Source of the DNA: Aggregatimonas sangjinii
GTDB lineage: Bacteria; Bacteroidota; Bacteroidia; Flavobacteriales; Flavobacteriaceae
DNA length: 64,000 nucleotides
Direction: 5' to 3'
Assembly: GCF_005943945.1 (NCBI RefSeq)
Contig: NZ_CP040710.1
Location: forward strand, 4,075,501 to 4,139,500
Shown: in pieces, positions 53,641-63,072 of the stretch
Position numbering within the stretch: the stretch's first letter is position 1
Layout of the letters: each line of letters begins with the position of its first letter
The notes under the pieces: generated by a model
Told to the model about the DNA's origin: nothing
The model's input: only the letters and a program-made list of their open reading frames with translations
Databases searched by the model: none
Program-made: the position numbers and the translations under genes

Positions 53641-54353
53641 AACTAATTCTGGCCATGCTGCTAGTGGTACAACTGGCCTATTCACAAGAAATAAGAATGG
53701 ATAAAGAGACGTACTTAAAAACATTTACCGAAGAGGATGCCGTTGGCTGGTTGCGAATAGATGCTGCCTTAGAGAAGGTATATCCCGAATTGGAACCCAG
53801 ACATTATGGGCCTTTGTGTGGAATTCATTACGCTGTCGGAGGTTCCGACCCTATTGATGGGGTCAGTATCTATGATAACGAAAATCAGGAATTTCATCGC
53901 CATATCATAAGTTACGGGATGTCTGAACTGTATTACGATCCAGAAAAGGCGGGTGGAGAATTCAGCGCATGGGGTTTTGAGTTTACCTTTCGTATCAAAC
54001 CTTTCGAAGGTGACGAGAATGACCCCTTGTGGGCAGTTCAAATCATGAACAACCTGGCGCGTTACGTGTTTAAAAGTGGCAGATGGTTTGAGGAAAACCA
54101 ATTCATTCCGGCGAACGGGCCCATTCGTTTGGATACCGATACCGATATTGTTGGCCTTGTTTTTACCTTAGACCCGGAACTGGGTAAAATAATGACCCCT
54201 CATGGCGAGGTCACTTTTATTCAAATGGTCGGTATTACTTCTAAAGAATTGGAAAAGCTACAAGAAAGCCCTAGTCAAGAAGCCGTAAAGGCACTTTTGG
54301 ATGAAATGCGCACAGAAAACCCGCTCCTCATAACCGATTTGACCCGTAGATAG
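53637..54353 (+). CDS. Suppressor-of-fused (SUFU) domain protein with signal peptide
   Basis: A 238-residue protein with an N-terminal signal peptide (LILAMLLVVQLAYSQ). A SUFU domain follows: YGPLCGIHYAVGGSDPIDGVSIY, HIISYGMSELYYDPEKAGGEFSAWGFEFTFRI, then FTLDPELGKIMTPHGEVTFIQMVGIT. Bacterial SUFU proteins are known mainly as immunity-type proteins of polymorphic toxin systems; here it is exported and no toxin is near. It is coupled to the ankyrin-SHOCT gene. Confidence 0.85.
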   Translation: MKLILAMLLVVQLAYSQEIRMDKETYLKTFTEEDAVGWLRIDAALEKVYPELEPRHYGPLCGIHYAVGGSDPIDGVSIYDNENQEFHRHIISYGMSELYYDPEKAGGEFSAWGFEFTFRIKPFEGDENDPLWAVQIMNNLARYVFKSGRWFEENQFIPANGPIRLDTDTDIVGLVFTLDPELGKIMTPHGEVTFIQMVGITSKELEKLQESPSQEAVKALLDEMRTENPLLITDLTRR

Positions 54354-54736
54354 TGCAAACGATTTACTTCACTTTCTAAAAATGCAATTACAACCAATAC
54401 CGACCTGAGAGTCGGTTAAACGTTTTCATAGAAGAGTAGAAAATTGGAGAGCGTCGTTGTCATGCCGGTAAGTGTCGTTGAAACACCCATATTCGTTGCG
54501 CTGATCGACCAAAAATACCCGATACAGACCAAGTAGTTGGTTTAATTTTTGATTCATGTCATTTTCTTTAGTACTGATGGGGTCATTACAAGTACGAATG
54601 AACACGAAAAAGGCCTTCAGAATTCTAGGCAATACTCAAAACGATTTCCAGGGGGCATTAGGTTATGGAGTATTTTATAGCTAAAAGTACATTTGACGTC
54701 GTTTTTACCTTCTTGGTCCGAAATCTGTGAACATAT
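54354..54736. other. Intergenic region with hairpin and possible Dps-like remnant
   Basis: ACCGAC/GTCGGT at 54399-54416 forms a small hairpin that may end the SUFU transcript. On the minus strand, 54557-54426 encodes a short frame starting MNQKLNQLLGLYRVFLVDQR, which weakly recalls the first helix of Dps proteins and then loses similarity. Nothing else was recognised. Confidence 0.35.
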
Positions 54737-55696
54737 TTATTCTGGATAGCCAATATGAAAAAGAGCATCACCCTGATTAACAACGGCCTGATGATTGACG
54801 CAGCAAACCAAGCCGTCAAACGGTGCTTTAATCGGTTTTTCATGTTTGGCAAAAGTATCGGTGACGATGCCCATTTCCTGCCCCTCCTTAAACTCGCTAC
54901 CATTGGTAATTTTGGGTATGAACATCCCCGCCGTAGGAGCCCGCAACCACTTGCGACCTGTTAAATAAACGGTTTTGTTCCGCTCAACATAGGCAGGCTC
55001 GATTTTCGAGATCATTCTGAAGTGCTTCAGCACATTCAATATCCCTTGCATCCCTTCCAGTATGGAATAATCATCAAAACGCATGCTCTCGCCTGCCTCA
55101 AAGACAACCGTTGGTTTTCCTAGACGAAAAGCGGCGTCTCGAAAAGAGCCCGCTATGAGGTTAGAGGAGAACGAAATGGGGGCATTAAAAACTTTGGCCA
55201 ACGATACGCTCATTTGGTCTTCTTCGGTATATCGTATTTGGGGGAAATTATGACGTTGTCCTCCACCCGTATGCAAGTCGATGCCAAAATCAATTTGATT
55301 TAGGATTTCCGTTACATAATGATAGGCAATGCGATTCGCCATAGAACCTGTTTTAGAGCCTGGAAAACTGCGGTTGACGTCTTTTCCGTCCGGCACATCC
55401 CTAGAAAAGTGGATAAATCCGAAAATATTGAGCACTGGCACGGCGATTACCGCTCCACATTCAATGTTGAACCGTTTTTCAGCCAACATACGCCTAACGA
55501 TTTCGATGCCGTTGATTTCATCGCCGTGCAAGCCTGCCTGTACCAAAATCGTCGGGCCTGGTTTTTTGGCGTTGAAAACATATACCGGAATATCGATCAA
55601 GGTTCCCGTCGGCAAACGGTCGATATTGATGTTCAGTAGCTTGTTCTCTCCTGGTTTTACAGCTTCCCCGCTAATCGTGATTGTTCTATTTTCCAT
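54737..55696 (-). CDS. Succinylglutamate desuccinylase/aspartoacylase-family protein
   Basis: A 319-residue zinc-dependent M14-like deacylase. Metal ligands are visible in GLHGDEING (His, Glu) and IDLHTGGG (His). VFEAGES holds the probable catalytic Glu. A C-terminal beta domain follows (WLRAPTAGMFIPK, VNHQAVVNQGDALFHIG). It starts 3 bases after the stop of rimK on the minus strand, so the two are co-transcribed. It may hydrolyse an N-acyl amino acid or a RimK product (inference). Confidence 0.9.
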   Translation of the reverse strand: MENRTITISGEAVKPGENKLLNINIDRLPTGTLIDIPVYVFNAKKPGPTILVQAGLHGDEINGIEIVRRMLAEKRFNIECGAVIAVPVLNIFGFIHFSRDVPDGKDVNRSFPGSKTGSMANRIAYHYVTEILNQIDFGIDLHTGGGQRHNFPQIRYTEEDQMSVSLAKVFNAPISFSSNLIAGSFRDAAFRLGKPTVVFEAGESMRFDDYSILEGMQGILNVLKHFRMISKIEPAYVERNKTVYLTGRKWLRAPTAGMFIPKITNGSEFKEGQEMGIVTDTFAKHEKPIKAPFDGLVCCVNHQAVVNQGDALFHIGYPE

Positions 55697-55699
55697 GTA

Positions 55700-56590
55700 T
55701 TATCTCCTTCGTTTTCGCCCATTTCGTTCAACGTATAAAATGATTTCCTTGGCGATGTTCACACCAGTAGCGCTTTCGATACCTTGTAGCCCGGGCGAGG
55801 CGTTTACTTCGATCAATAAAGGCCCTTTCTTGGAACGGATCAAATCTACCCCCGCAACACCCAGACCAATGTGTTTCGTAGCATTCAGGGCAATAAATTC
55901 CTCTTTTGGGGAAAGTTGTACGGTTCCGGTAGTACCTCCCCGATGCACATTCGAACGAAATTCTCCGGCCTCACTCGTACGTTTCATACTAGCGACGATT
56001 TTATTGCCAACGACCAAAATACGAATGTCTTCCCCATTGCTTTCTTCGATATATTTCTGCATGAGGATACTCGTATCCATTTTGTAAAAGGTGTCGATGA
56101 TCGATTTTGCCGATTTCTTGGTTTCCGCTAAAATAACTCCGAGACCTTGGGTACCTTCTTGCAGTTTGATAATGACCGGGGTTCCACCGAGAATCTCTAT
56201 CTGCTCTTTAATGTTATCCGGATTGATTGAAAATAAGGTTTCAGGAATGGGAATGCCCTTTCTGGCCATAATCTGAAGGGTTCTTACCTTGTTGCGTGCC
56301 CTTAAAATACTTAAGGAACGAGCGGTACTGAACGTCCCGTTCATCTCAAATTGCTTTACGATGGCCGCACCATGCCTAGATACTTTCGCACCGATCCTGG
56401 GAATGATCGCGTCAAATTCATTGGTGATTTCTTCTTCTCCCAAATAAATAAACGGTTTGCCCGCTCCCAATTTCACCGAGCATCTTGTGTGGTCGACCTG
56501 CTCTATATAGTGCCCAAGTTTTTCGGCCTCTTCCGCTATTCTCTTTGTGGAATAGACGTTCATACTGACGGAAAGCAAGGCGATATTCAT
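55700..56590 (-). CDS. rimK: RimK-type ATP-grasp ligase (ribosomal protein S6 glutamate ligase family)
   Basis: RimK adds glutamates to the C-terminus of ribosomal protein S6. The 296-residue protein has the pre-ATP-grasp part (MNIALLSVSMNVYSTKR, IIPRIGAKVSRHG) and the ATP-grasp part with PVIIKLQEGTQGLGVILAE, MQKYIEESNGEDIR and LLIEVNASPGLQGIE. Whether S6 is the true substrate is not shown; relatives make other glutamate or amide linkages. The linked aspartoacylase-like gene suggests modification and removal of the same group. Confidence 0.9.
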   Translation of the reverse strand: MNIALLSVSMNVYSTKRIAEEAEKLGHYIEQVDHTRCSVKLGAGKPFIYLGEEEITNEFDAIIPRIGAKVSRHGAAIVKQFEMNGTFSTARSLSILRARNKVRTLQIMARKGIPIPETLFSINPDNIKEQIEILGGTPVIIKLQEGTQGLGVILAETKKSAKSIIDTFYKMDTSILMQKYIEESNGEDIRILVVGNKIVASMKRTSEAGEFRSNVHRGGTTGTVQLSPKEEFIALNATKHIGLGVAGVDLIRSKKGPLLIEVNASPGLQGIESATGVNIAKEIILYVERNGRKRRR

Positions 56591-56923
56591 GGTCGGTGTT
56601 CGCTTGAGTTTGGATTTGGTATGTAATATCGTTCAAAATTCGCAATATGCAATTCCAAAATAGAAAAGCTATCCATTTTTAGCGCCTGTTTTGAACTATC
56701 GCATTGATTTTCGTTAGCCTCCCTAATGTTCAGCAGTTCATACTACAATGAACCAAAGGCACATTGCGACCTCAACAGCGCTGGGCGAACAGGATAATCT
56801 GAATTGGATTCTTGCTTTTTCAAGATATACAGGAAACACTTACATTCATACATCCTACAAGGCAGTTAATACACAATTAATTGATAATCAATATTTTATA
56901 ATTATACTGCACAAGTAAAATCA

Positions 56924-56953
56924 GTTACATTTCTTTTATACTTTGTTACATAT
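56924..56953 (+). promoter_or_regulatory. GTTACATtT/GTTACATAT direct repeat, period 21 (candidate hybrid-regulator operator)
   Basis: GTTACATTT at 56924-56932 and GTTACATAT at 56945-56953 are 21 bases apart. The second ends exactly 27 bases before the -7 box at 56981. The same layout precedes the serine protease gene. Confidence 0.65.
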
Positions 56954-56980
56954 GGGACATGTTACCGATGTGCTTCGGTC

Positions 56981-56988
56981 TAGTTTTG
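56981..56988 (+). promoter_or_regulatory. -7 box TAGTTTTG of the hybrid two-component gene
   Basis: A perfect TAnnTTTG match, giving a leader of about 140 bases. Confidence 0.55.
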
Positions 56989-57133
56989 AGGATTGATAAA
57001 AATAAAGCGTATTCCTGTCTGAAGTAGGGCAAGAAAAAGCAGATAACTATTTTCAAACTGTAACCAAGTGAACATCGAGCCTTTCGGAAATGTATGATAT
57101 ACTTCCCTGTAACCAAGTATAAACGCCACTCGA

Positions 57134-60100
57134 ATGCAGCTAACCACTATAACTATGCGGACTATTCTTATAAAGGTCTATTGTCTTTTAGCCCCATTGG
57201 CTTCGATGATTGCCCAGGAGAATGGGAAAATGACGTTTTCGAAAATAGAAAACGGCTTGTTCAACTCTTGGATATCCTGCATAGAACAGGACGAAAATGG
57301 GTTTATTTGGGTAGGCACCCAAGACGGACTACATCGCTACGATGGCCATACTTTTGAGGTCTTTAGGAATTCTGCCAAAAACATCCCGTCATTAGGAGGA
57401 ACTTGGATACGTACCATAACCATAGATTCCAAAAAAAATTATTGGATCGGCACCTACGGGGGCGGGCTCATTAAATTTTCACCGGAAAATACATCGTTTA
57501 AGAATTTTGCCCAAGATAATCCCGAAGACTTCCCGGCAAGGGTAATACACCAAACAATGCTCATTGGTAAACACGCTATTCTAAGCGCTACCGACAAAGG
57601 ATTCCAACTTCACAATTCGGAAACGGACACTGTTTCCAATTTTGGATTCGGAAAAAATAGCTCGGAAATGGCCCTGGCCGAGGGCGAGCTATTCATAAGC
57701 GAAGAAGAGCGGTTATTCAAATACGATATTCCAACACGAGAAAAGAAATTGGCCTATTCGTTCGAATCACCCATCAAAATACTGAAATACATACCCGGTC
57801 ATGGACTTCTAGTCGGGTTAGCAGGAAAAATGCTGCTCTTTGAACAAGGAAAACCAACAAGAGAGAACCTTCTTGAAAATGCTATTGTCTCTTTAGCACC
57901 GGATAAAAAAGGGAACTATATCGCGGCTACCGCAAATTCTCTGTTCAGGTTCGATCCAGAATCGTTCGATCTTACCCCTATCGATACCGATTTCAATTTT
58001 GAAAAACACAATATTATAACCATTTATTTAGATCGGCAGAACAACTTATGGCTTGGTACTGACAAGGGGCTTTATAAGGAACGGAAATACAACAAAGCAT
58101 TTATCGGAACGGGTGTTGATGTGCATGCCCGACGAATCGTAAAGCATGAAAACTCTTTATATTTTGGCGGAAATCAGGGTTTGTTCAGAGCAGTGAACGG
58201 CGCTACTTCGAAGCAGTTGTCCGGCTCCAAAACTACCGCCCTATATGGGGAGGGTAACCAACTATTTGCGAGTGGGGACCAATCCTTGGTGTACACCTAT
58301 ACCAACGATATTCTACATTCAACCATTGAAAATTTCAGCCAAAAAGAGGGCATGACCACCTATGGTCTCGCCAAAGATGGCAGACAAAGACTATGGGTGG
58401 GCTCTTGGGAAGGGCTTTATATTTTTGATGCACAACATAGGTTGTTAAAATCGATTCCTTTAAAAACCGATAGTAGTGGTCGCGATTCAAAAATTATAAA
58501 GATCCATCTCGATGCTAAAGACCGTTTGTGGATCATTACCGCTGCTTATGGTGTCTACATGATTGAAGGGGCTTCGGATATGGACTTGGATTCGGTCGCT
58601 TCAAGAATCGTCAATTTTCGGGCCAAGAAAGGGGTCGCGAATACCCTAACCTCCGATGTAGTATTAACACTGGAAGAAGATCAGGAAGGTCAGCTTTGGT
58701 TTGGCACGGGACTAGGTGTAGTGCGCTATCTCGAAGAAACCGGGGACTTTTCTCGCCTACGCTACCAAAATGATTTGTTTGACAAAAAGGTAATGGCCCT
58801 CCGTAAGGACGGCAATCGCAACCTTTGGATCTCTACGATCAATGATGGTCTGTACGTTTACGATGAAAAGGAAGGGAACATTCACCACTATACCGAAAAC
58901 GACGGTCTTATTTCGAATGCGTTTCTCTTTGGTTCGGGATTTTATGATGCAGCAACCGATTTCATGTATTTTGGAACGGATGAAGGGGTACAAAAAATAG
59001 ATCTATCCCGCTATTACACGCCTAGAAAGGATATCGTACCCCTAATTACGGACATTCAGGTGAGTAACCGGGAAGGCAAGACGATTTTCGCGCCCATGCA
59101 GGCCCCCTATTTACAGGAAATCGTACTCGAGCCCTCCCAAAATGATTTCTCCACTCGGTTTTCTGCCATGGATTTCGAGGCACCCGAGAAAATCTGTTAT
59201 GCTTATTCCTTGGATGACGCACCTTGGAAAATGACCGATCTGCAGACCGCTTATTTTAGCAATGTGCCCTACGGAAGGCATGAGTTAAAATTCAAAGCGT
59301 TGCAGGATGGAATTTCCACAAATGAACATCCCGAAACTCTTCGTATAGATGTCCGACCCCCTTGGTATCTTAGTCGTACGGCTAAAGTCATGTACCTTTT
59401 TCTATTATTGTTCGCGGCCTGGGGAGTCTACCAATACTTGAAATGGCGGTGGAGAATGCGCTATAACTTGAAACTGAAGGAAGAGGAGGCTGTCAGGCTA
59501 AAGCAATTGAACGACCACAAATCTAAATTATATACCAATATCGCCCATGAGTTTAAAACCCCGTTAACCCTTATTGCCGGGCCTATTGACAGTAAACTTC
59601 GTGACGGAAACATATCGGACCGAGATCGCACTAGTCTCTCCATTGTACACCGAAACGCAAACCGGTTGACCACCTTGGTAGATCAATTACTCGAACTTGC
59701 GAGTTTGGAAAGTGGGGTCCTGAGTTTAAATATTGCCTCCGGTAATCTAGGCCTCTTTCTAAAAATCCTCTCAAAGTCCTTTGCATACCAAGCGCAATTA
59801 AAACGAGTTTCATACGATATTGAGGTAGAGGTAGTCAATGAAGTTTGGTACGATGAGGATATCATTGAAAAAATAGTGACCAATTTGCTTTCCAACGCCT
59901 TAAAGTACGTGCCTGAACAAGGCAAATGCTGGTTTAAAGTAGCAAAAAATCAAGATTTTATTGAAATAAGTGTAAAAAATACGGTCCGAGACAGTGCTGC
60001 TCTACGGCTCGATAAATTGTTCACGCGGTTTTATCAAGACAATTCCTTTTCCGAAGGTATTGGCGTGGGTCTCGCATTGGTAAAAGAATTGGTGACCTTA

Positions 60101-61045
60101 TACGGGGGGTCTGTGGACGTTGCACTTGAGGATGGTGAAGTTATTCGGTTCCTTGTGCGACTTCCATACCTTAGGGATGCCTTTAAGACAGCTAATCTCG
60201 CAAATAATGGAGCTCATACCAATTGTGGGAATCTTGAAGAGCAAATCGAACCAAAAATTCAAAGCGCCACTTCGATAAATGGGGAACTTCCGTCACTACT
60301 ACTTGTTGAGGACCATGCCGAGATACGTACATTCGTTAAGCAAGCACTACAGCAGCAGTACCGAATCTTGGAGGCGGATAATGGTTTATCAGGCCTGGAA
60401 ATCGCCTTGTCAAAGGTTCCGGATATTATCCTATCGGATATTCAGATGCCCCATTGTAGCGGTATCGAACTATGCAATGCCTTGAAAGCGGACGAAAAAA
60501 CCAGCCACATTCCCATCATACTGCTTACGGGAAGTGGTGGTGAAGAAAGTGAATTAAAAGGTCTAAACTCCGGAGCTGACGATTTCGTCACCAAACCCTT
60601 TAAAGTACGGGTTTTGGAAAGGCGTGTATCCAACTTAATCCATCAGCGAAAAAAACTGCGCGATCGTTACAGCAAAGAGCTCATTTTAAAACCAAAGGAC
60701 ATCGTTGTCTCCTCAACGGATGAAACCTTTCTAAATAAGGTCCAAGAAATATTGGATCAACATCTATACAATCCATCATTTAACGCGGAAACCTTTAGTA
60801 AAAAGGCTTTAATGAGTAGAATGCAGCTACACAGAAAGCTATTGGCCTTTACAGGACTTTCTACATCCGCATTTATCCGTTCCCAGCGATTAAAGCAGGC
60901 TATAAAACTTTTGGAAACCTCCGATATGAATATCAATGAGGTAGCTTATGCCACTGGTTTCAACACCCCGACCTACTTTATGAAATGTTTTAAGGAAACA
61001 TTCAAAAAAACACCTTCCGAATACTTGTTATCCCTTCAGGATTAG
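57134..61045 (+). CDS. Hybrid two-component system regulator (sensor propeller, kinase, receiver, AraC output)
   Basis: A 1303-residue one-protein signalling system. In order: signal peptide (about 1-27), two-component propeller repeats (about 30-650; FIWVGTQDGLHRYDG, LWLGTDKGLY, LWFGTGLGVVRY), Y_Y_Y domain (about 660-745), a membrane helix (about 755-775), HisKA with HEFKTPLTL (about 802), HATPase with NLLSNALKY (about 915), a receiver domain with acceptor Asp in LSDIQMPHCSG (about 1100), and an AraC-type HTH (about 1205-1300; NEVAYATGFNTPTYFMKCFKETF). The HATPase G1 box (usually D-x-G-x-G) reads KNTVRDSAALRL. An alternative start is the ATG at 57155. It probably controls the downstream secreted-protein operon and itself. 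Confidence 0.95.
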   Translation: MQLTTITMRTILIKVYCLLAPLASMIAQENGKMTFSKIENGLFNSWISCIEQDENGFIWVGTQDGLHRYDGHTFEVFRNSAKNIPSLGGTWIRTITIDSKKNYWIGTYGGGLIKFSPENTSFKNFAQDNPEDFPARVIHQTMLIGKHAILSATDKGFQLHNSETDTVSNFGFGKNSSEMALAEGELFISEEERLFKYDIPTREKKLAYSFESPIKILKYIPGHGLLVGLAGKMLLFEQGKPTRENLLENAIVSLAPDKKGNYIAATANSLFRFDPESFDLTPIDTDFNFEKHNIITIYLDRQNNLWLGTDKGLYKERKYNKAFIGTGVDVHARRIVKHENSLYFGGNQGLFRAVNGATSKQLSGSKTTALYGEGNQLFASGDQSLVYTYTNDILHSTIENFSQKEGMTTYGLAKDGRQRLWVGSWEGLYIFDAQHRLLKSIPLKTDSSGRDSKIIKIHLDAKDRLWIITAAYGVYMIEGASDMDLDSVASRIVNFRAKKGVANTLTSDVVLTLEEDQEGQLWFGTGLGVVRYLEETGDFSRLRYQNDLFDKKVMALRKDGNRNLWISTINDGLYVYDEKEGNIHHYTENDGLISNAFLFGSGFYDAATDFMYFGTDEGVQKIDLSRYYTPRKDIVPLITDIQVSNREGKTIFAPMQAPYLQEIVLEPSQNDFSTRFSAMDFEAPEKICYAYSLDDAPWKMTDLQTAYFSNVPYGRHELKFKALQDGISTNEHPETLRIDVRPPWYLSRTAKVMYLFLLLFAAWGVYQYLKWRWRMRYNLKLKEEEAVRLKQLNDHKSKLYTNIAHEFKTPLTLIAGPIDSKLRDGNISDRDRTSLSIVHRNANRLTTLVDQLLELASLESGVLSLNIASGNLGLFLKILSKSFAYQAQLKRVSYDIEVEVVNEVWYDEDIIEKIVTNLLSNALKYVPEQGKCWFKVAKNQDFIEISVKNTVRDSAALRLDKLFTRFYQDNSFSEGIGVGLALVKELVTLYGGSVDVALEDGEVIRFLVRLPYLRDAFKTANLANNGAHTNCGNLEEQIEPKIQSATSINGELPSLLLVEDHAEIRTFVKQALQQQYRILEADNGLSGLEIALSKVPDIILSDIQMPHCSGIELCNALKADEKTSHIPIILLTGSGGEESELKGLNSGADDFVTKPFKVRVLERRVSNLIHQRKKLRDRYSKELILKPKDIVVSSTDETFLNKVQEILDQHLYNPSFNAETFSKKALMSRMQLHRKLLAFTGLSTSAFIRSQRLKQAIKLLETSDMNINEVAYATGFNTPTYFMKCFKETFKKTPSEYLLSLQD

Positions 61046-61058
61046 CACTTTACACTCC

Positions 61059-61123
61059 GTTACATATCAATAGCAGTTTGTTACATATCAGCAGTTGCAG
61101 GTAAAAGTCTACCCTTACTTTTG
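61059..61123 (+). promoter_or_regulatory. GTTACATATCA direct repeat (period 21) plus -7 box TACTTTTG before the serine protease gene
   Basis: GTTACATATCA occurs at 61059-61069 and 61080-61090. The 9-mer core ends 27 bases before the perfect -7 box TACTTTTG at 61116-61123. Period and spacing equal those upstream of the hybrid regulator gene, so this is a likely site for that regulator. Confidence 0.7.
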
Positions 61124-61313
61124 TATAAGTTGCCCGTCAGGAAAAACAATACCCCTTTACTAGTTTGCCTGAAAAACTATTGGCACTACTTCCTCCCAAT
61201 ACCAAAAAACAGCTCTTTTTGAGGTACTAACCCTTCCCTTGTCGAAGATACGGGCGAACCGTTTTTCAAATAGTAAAAGTTTCTCCCACATATTAACCTT
61301 TAATACGAATATT

Positions 61314-62276
61314 ATGAAAATCATTAGAAAACAAATAGTGCTAAGAGTGCTATTCTTTTGTTCGATAGCATTGGTCGGCAACGGTTGTTCCGAACTGTTA
61401 CCGGAAATCTACGGCAACCCAGATGGGCAATGCGAGAGTATTTGTGACAATAGTCAGGGCATACTGATCATCGGTTGCGACAATAGGGTGGTCAAACCGG
61501 ATGATATCGATAGCACCGAAGAACAACCATGGAGTTTTATCGGGCGTTTTGACGGTGTCACCTGCACCGGAACCTTAATCGAAGACCGGTATGTATTGAC
61601 TGCGGCACACTGCCTTCAAAATTGGGGAGATAGTCCGCTCGGCTTTGCCCTTGGGCAAACGGCGAACCATGTGAGTCAACGTCCCTTTGGAACAAACGGG
61701 GCACGCCGGATCTTCGTTCCGCATGCCTATCAGGATAGTAACGATGAACTCGATCAGGCCTACGATTTTGCGATTGTAGAGCTTTGGGAGCCTGTAGCAG
61801 GTGCTACACCTGCGGAATGGGGCCACGTAGATTGGGATATCCTTCAATTTAAGCCCGTATTCACGGCAGGGTACCCGGGCACACCACCAGATGGAGGGGT
61901 TTTGGGAAGGGCATGGATCACCGAAGGGGACTATCTGGACAATCAGCCTTTTGGATGGATCAATGGTGGGGAATCCGGTCTACTCTACACCGATCTTGAC
62001 GGCACTGGGGGCCAAAGCGGCTCTCCAGCCTATTCATTACTGACACCGTCACAGCACTCCGGAGAAGGGGTAATCAGAAAGGTAAACGGCGTATTTATCG
62101 GCAGTCCCGAAGCGGCCTGCGAAGAAGGGCAGAATTGGGTAGCGCGCTTGACGCCAAGAGTGGTTGAGCACATAGAGAACGCCATGCAATACCCGAGTGT
62201 GGCCGATATCTTTTTCTGGGAAGTAATCGAACTACCCTTTAGCGAAACAACTGATCAAGGCGAAGAATGGCCTTAA
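61314..62276 (+). CDS. Trypsin-like (S1) serine protease lipoprotein
   Basis: A 320-residue exported protease. The signal ends in GNGC (C25, lipobox). The catalytic triad is visible as LTAAHC (H99), AYDFAIVEL (D151) and GGQSGSP (S235). Extra cysteines in the first 60 residues probably form disulfides. An in-frame start at 61239 is open, but the ATG at 61314 places the signal peptide correctly. It is the first gene of a putative operon with two collagen-like lipoproteins and a Kelch-type protein, downstream of a candidate hybrid-regulator operator. Confidence 0.9.
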   Translation: MKIIRKQIVLRVLFFCSIALVGNGCSELLPEIYGNPDGQCESICDNSQGILIIGCDNRVVKPDDIDSTEEQPWSFIGRFDGVTCTGTLIEDRYVLTAAHCLQNWGDSPLGFALGQTANHVSQRPFGTNGARRIFVPHAYQDSNDELDQAYDFAIVELWEPVAGATPAEWGHVDWDILQFKPVFTAGYPGTPPDGGVLGRAWITEGDYLDNQPFGWINGGESGLLYTDLDGTGGQSGSPAYSLLTPSQHSGEGVIRKVNGVFIGSPEAACEEGQNWVARLTPRVVEHIENAMQYPSVADIFFWEVIELPFSETTDQGEEWP

Positions 62277-62327
62277 ATAAAACCCTCCTTCAAATTAAAT
62301 GAATGATAATCCTTTAAAGCAACAATT

Positions 62328-63002
62328 ATGAAAACAAAAATGAAATTTATTCGAAGATTTTTTAGTGTAGTATGTATTGCTAGCCTACTTCTGGCTTGCG
62401 AAAAAGATGTGGTCGAGGGCCCTGTTGGGCCACAAGGACCACAGGGAGAACAGGGTGAGCCTGGACCTCAAGGCGCCGATGGCGTGGACGGCGAAGCACA
62501 AGGTGTACCTGGGCCCCAAGGGGAGCAAGGACCCCCAGGAACAGACGGTGTAGATGGGGCCGACGGGCAGGATGGGGAACAAGGCGAACCTGGCACTGCA
62601 AACGTGATATATTCCGATTGGATTCCATCTGAATTTCCAGACCCAATCAACGATACATTTGATCAATGGGAGATATTCGCCCCTGAACTGACCCAAGAAA
62701 TTCATGATACCGGAGTAATCTTGGTCTACGCCCGTATCGGGACTCTAATCCATCAACTACCCGATTCATTTTTTACGGGTGTTCAAGAGCACTGGAATTT
62801 TAGACTCTTGGACATTAATGATGACCTTATCGCCATTCGTGTACATTCCATAAATGGAAGTAATATCGGAACACCCTATTTGAACGGGGATTTCAGGTAT
62901 GTCATCATTCCAGGTGGCATATCGGCAAGTGCAAAATCTTCCCTTGACTACACCAAAATGAGTTATGAGGAAATAGCCGAACGGTTTAATATTCCCGACT
63001 AG
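62328..63002 (+). CDS. Collagen-like lipoprotein (longer paralogue)
   Basis: A 224-residue lipoprotein (signal ending LLLAC). About 20 Gly-X-Y triplets lie at about 32-90 (GPQGPQGEQGEPGPQG and similar), broken once by GEAQGVPG. A C-terminal domain of about 130 residues begins YSDWIPSEF and ends MSYEEIAERFNIPD. The triplets should form a trimeric stalk with the C-terminal domain outward. It is closely paralogous to the next gene. Confidence 0.9.
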   Translation: MKTKMKFIRRFFSVVCIASLLLACEKDVVEGPVGPQGPQGEQGEPGPQGADGVDGEAQGVPGPQGEQGPPGTDGVDGADGQDGEQGEPGTANVIYSDWIPSEFPDPINDTFDQWEIFAPELTQEIHDTGVILVYARIGTLIHQLPDSFFTGVQEHWNFRLLDINDDLIAIRVHSINGSNIGTPYLNGDFRYVIIPGGISASAKSSLDYTKMSYEEIAERFNIPD

Positions 63003-63072
63003 ATAAACAGTTCGTACGAGTAAACACGAAAAAGAAGTATTCCCCAAGAAAAATATCCTTAAAACAAGAATT

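Larger units (their letters stand above)
56591..57133. other. Divergent intergenic region between rimK and the hybrid two-component gene
   Basis: A 543-base non-coding region. It contains the GTTACAT repeats and -7 box described separately, and CTGTAACCAAGT twice at 57058-57069 and 57107-57118 in the leader. The rimK-proximal part (56591-56900) shows nothing recognisable. Confidence 0.6.

Noticed and set aside
55329-56087. A 252-codon plus-strand open frame
   Set aside because: It spans the junction of the aspartoacylase-like and rimK genes in antisense. Both of those are clear family members, so this is a shadow frame.
56418-56645. A small gene upstream of rimK
   Set aside because: The frame lies mostly within the rimK coding region in another frame and has no recognisable features.
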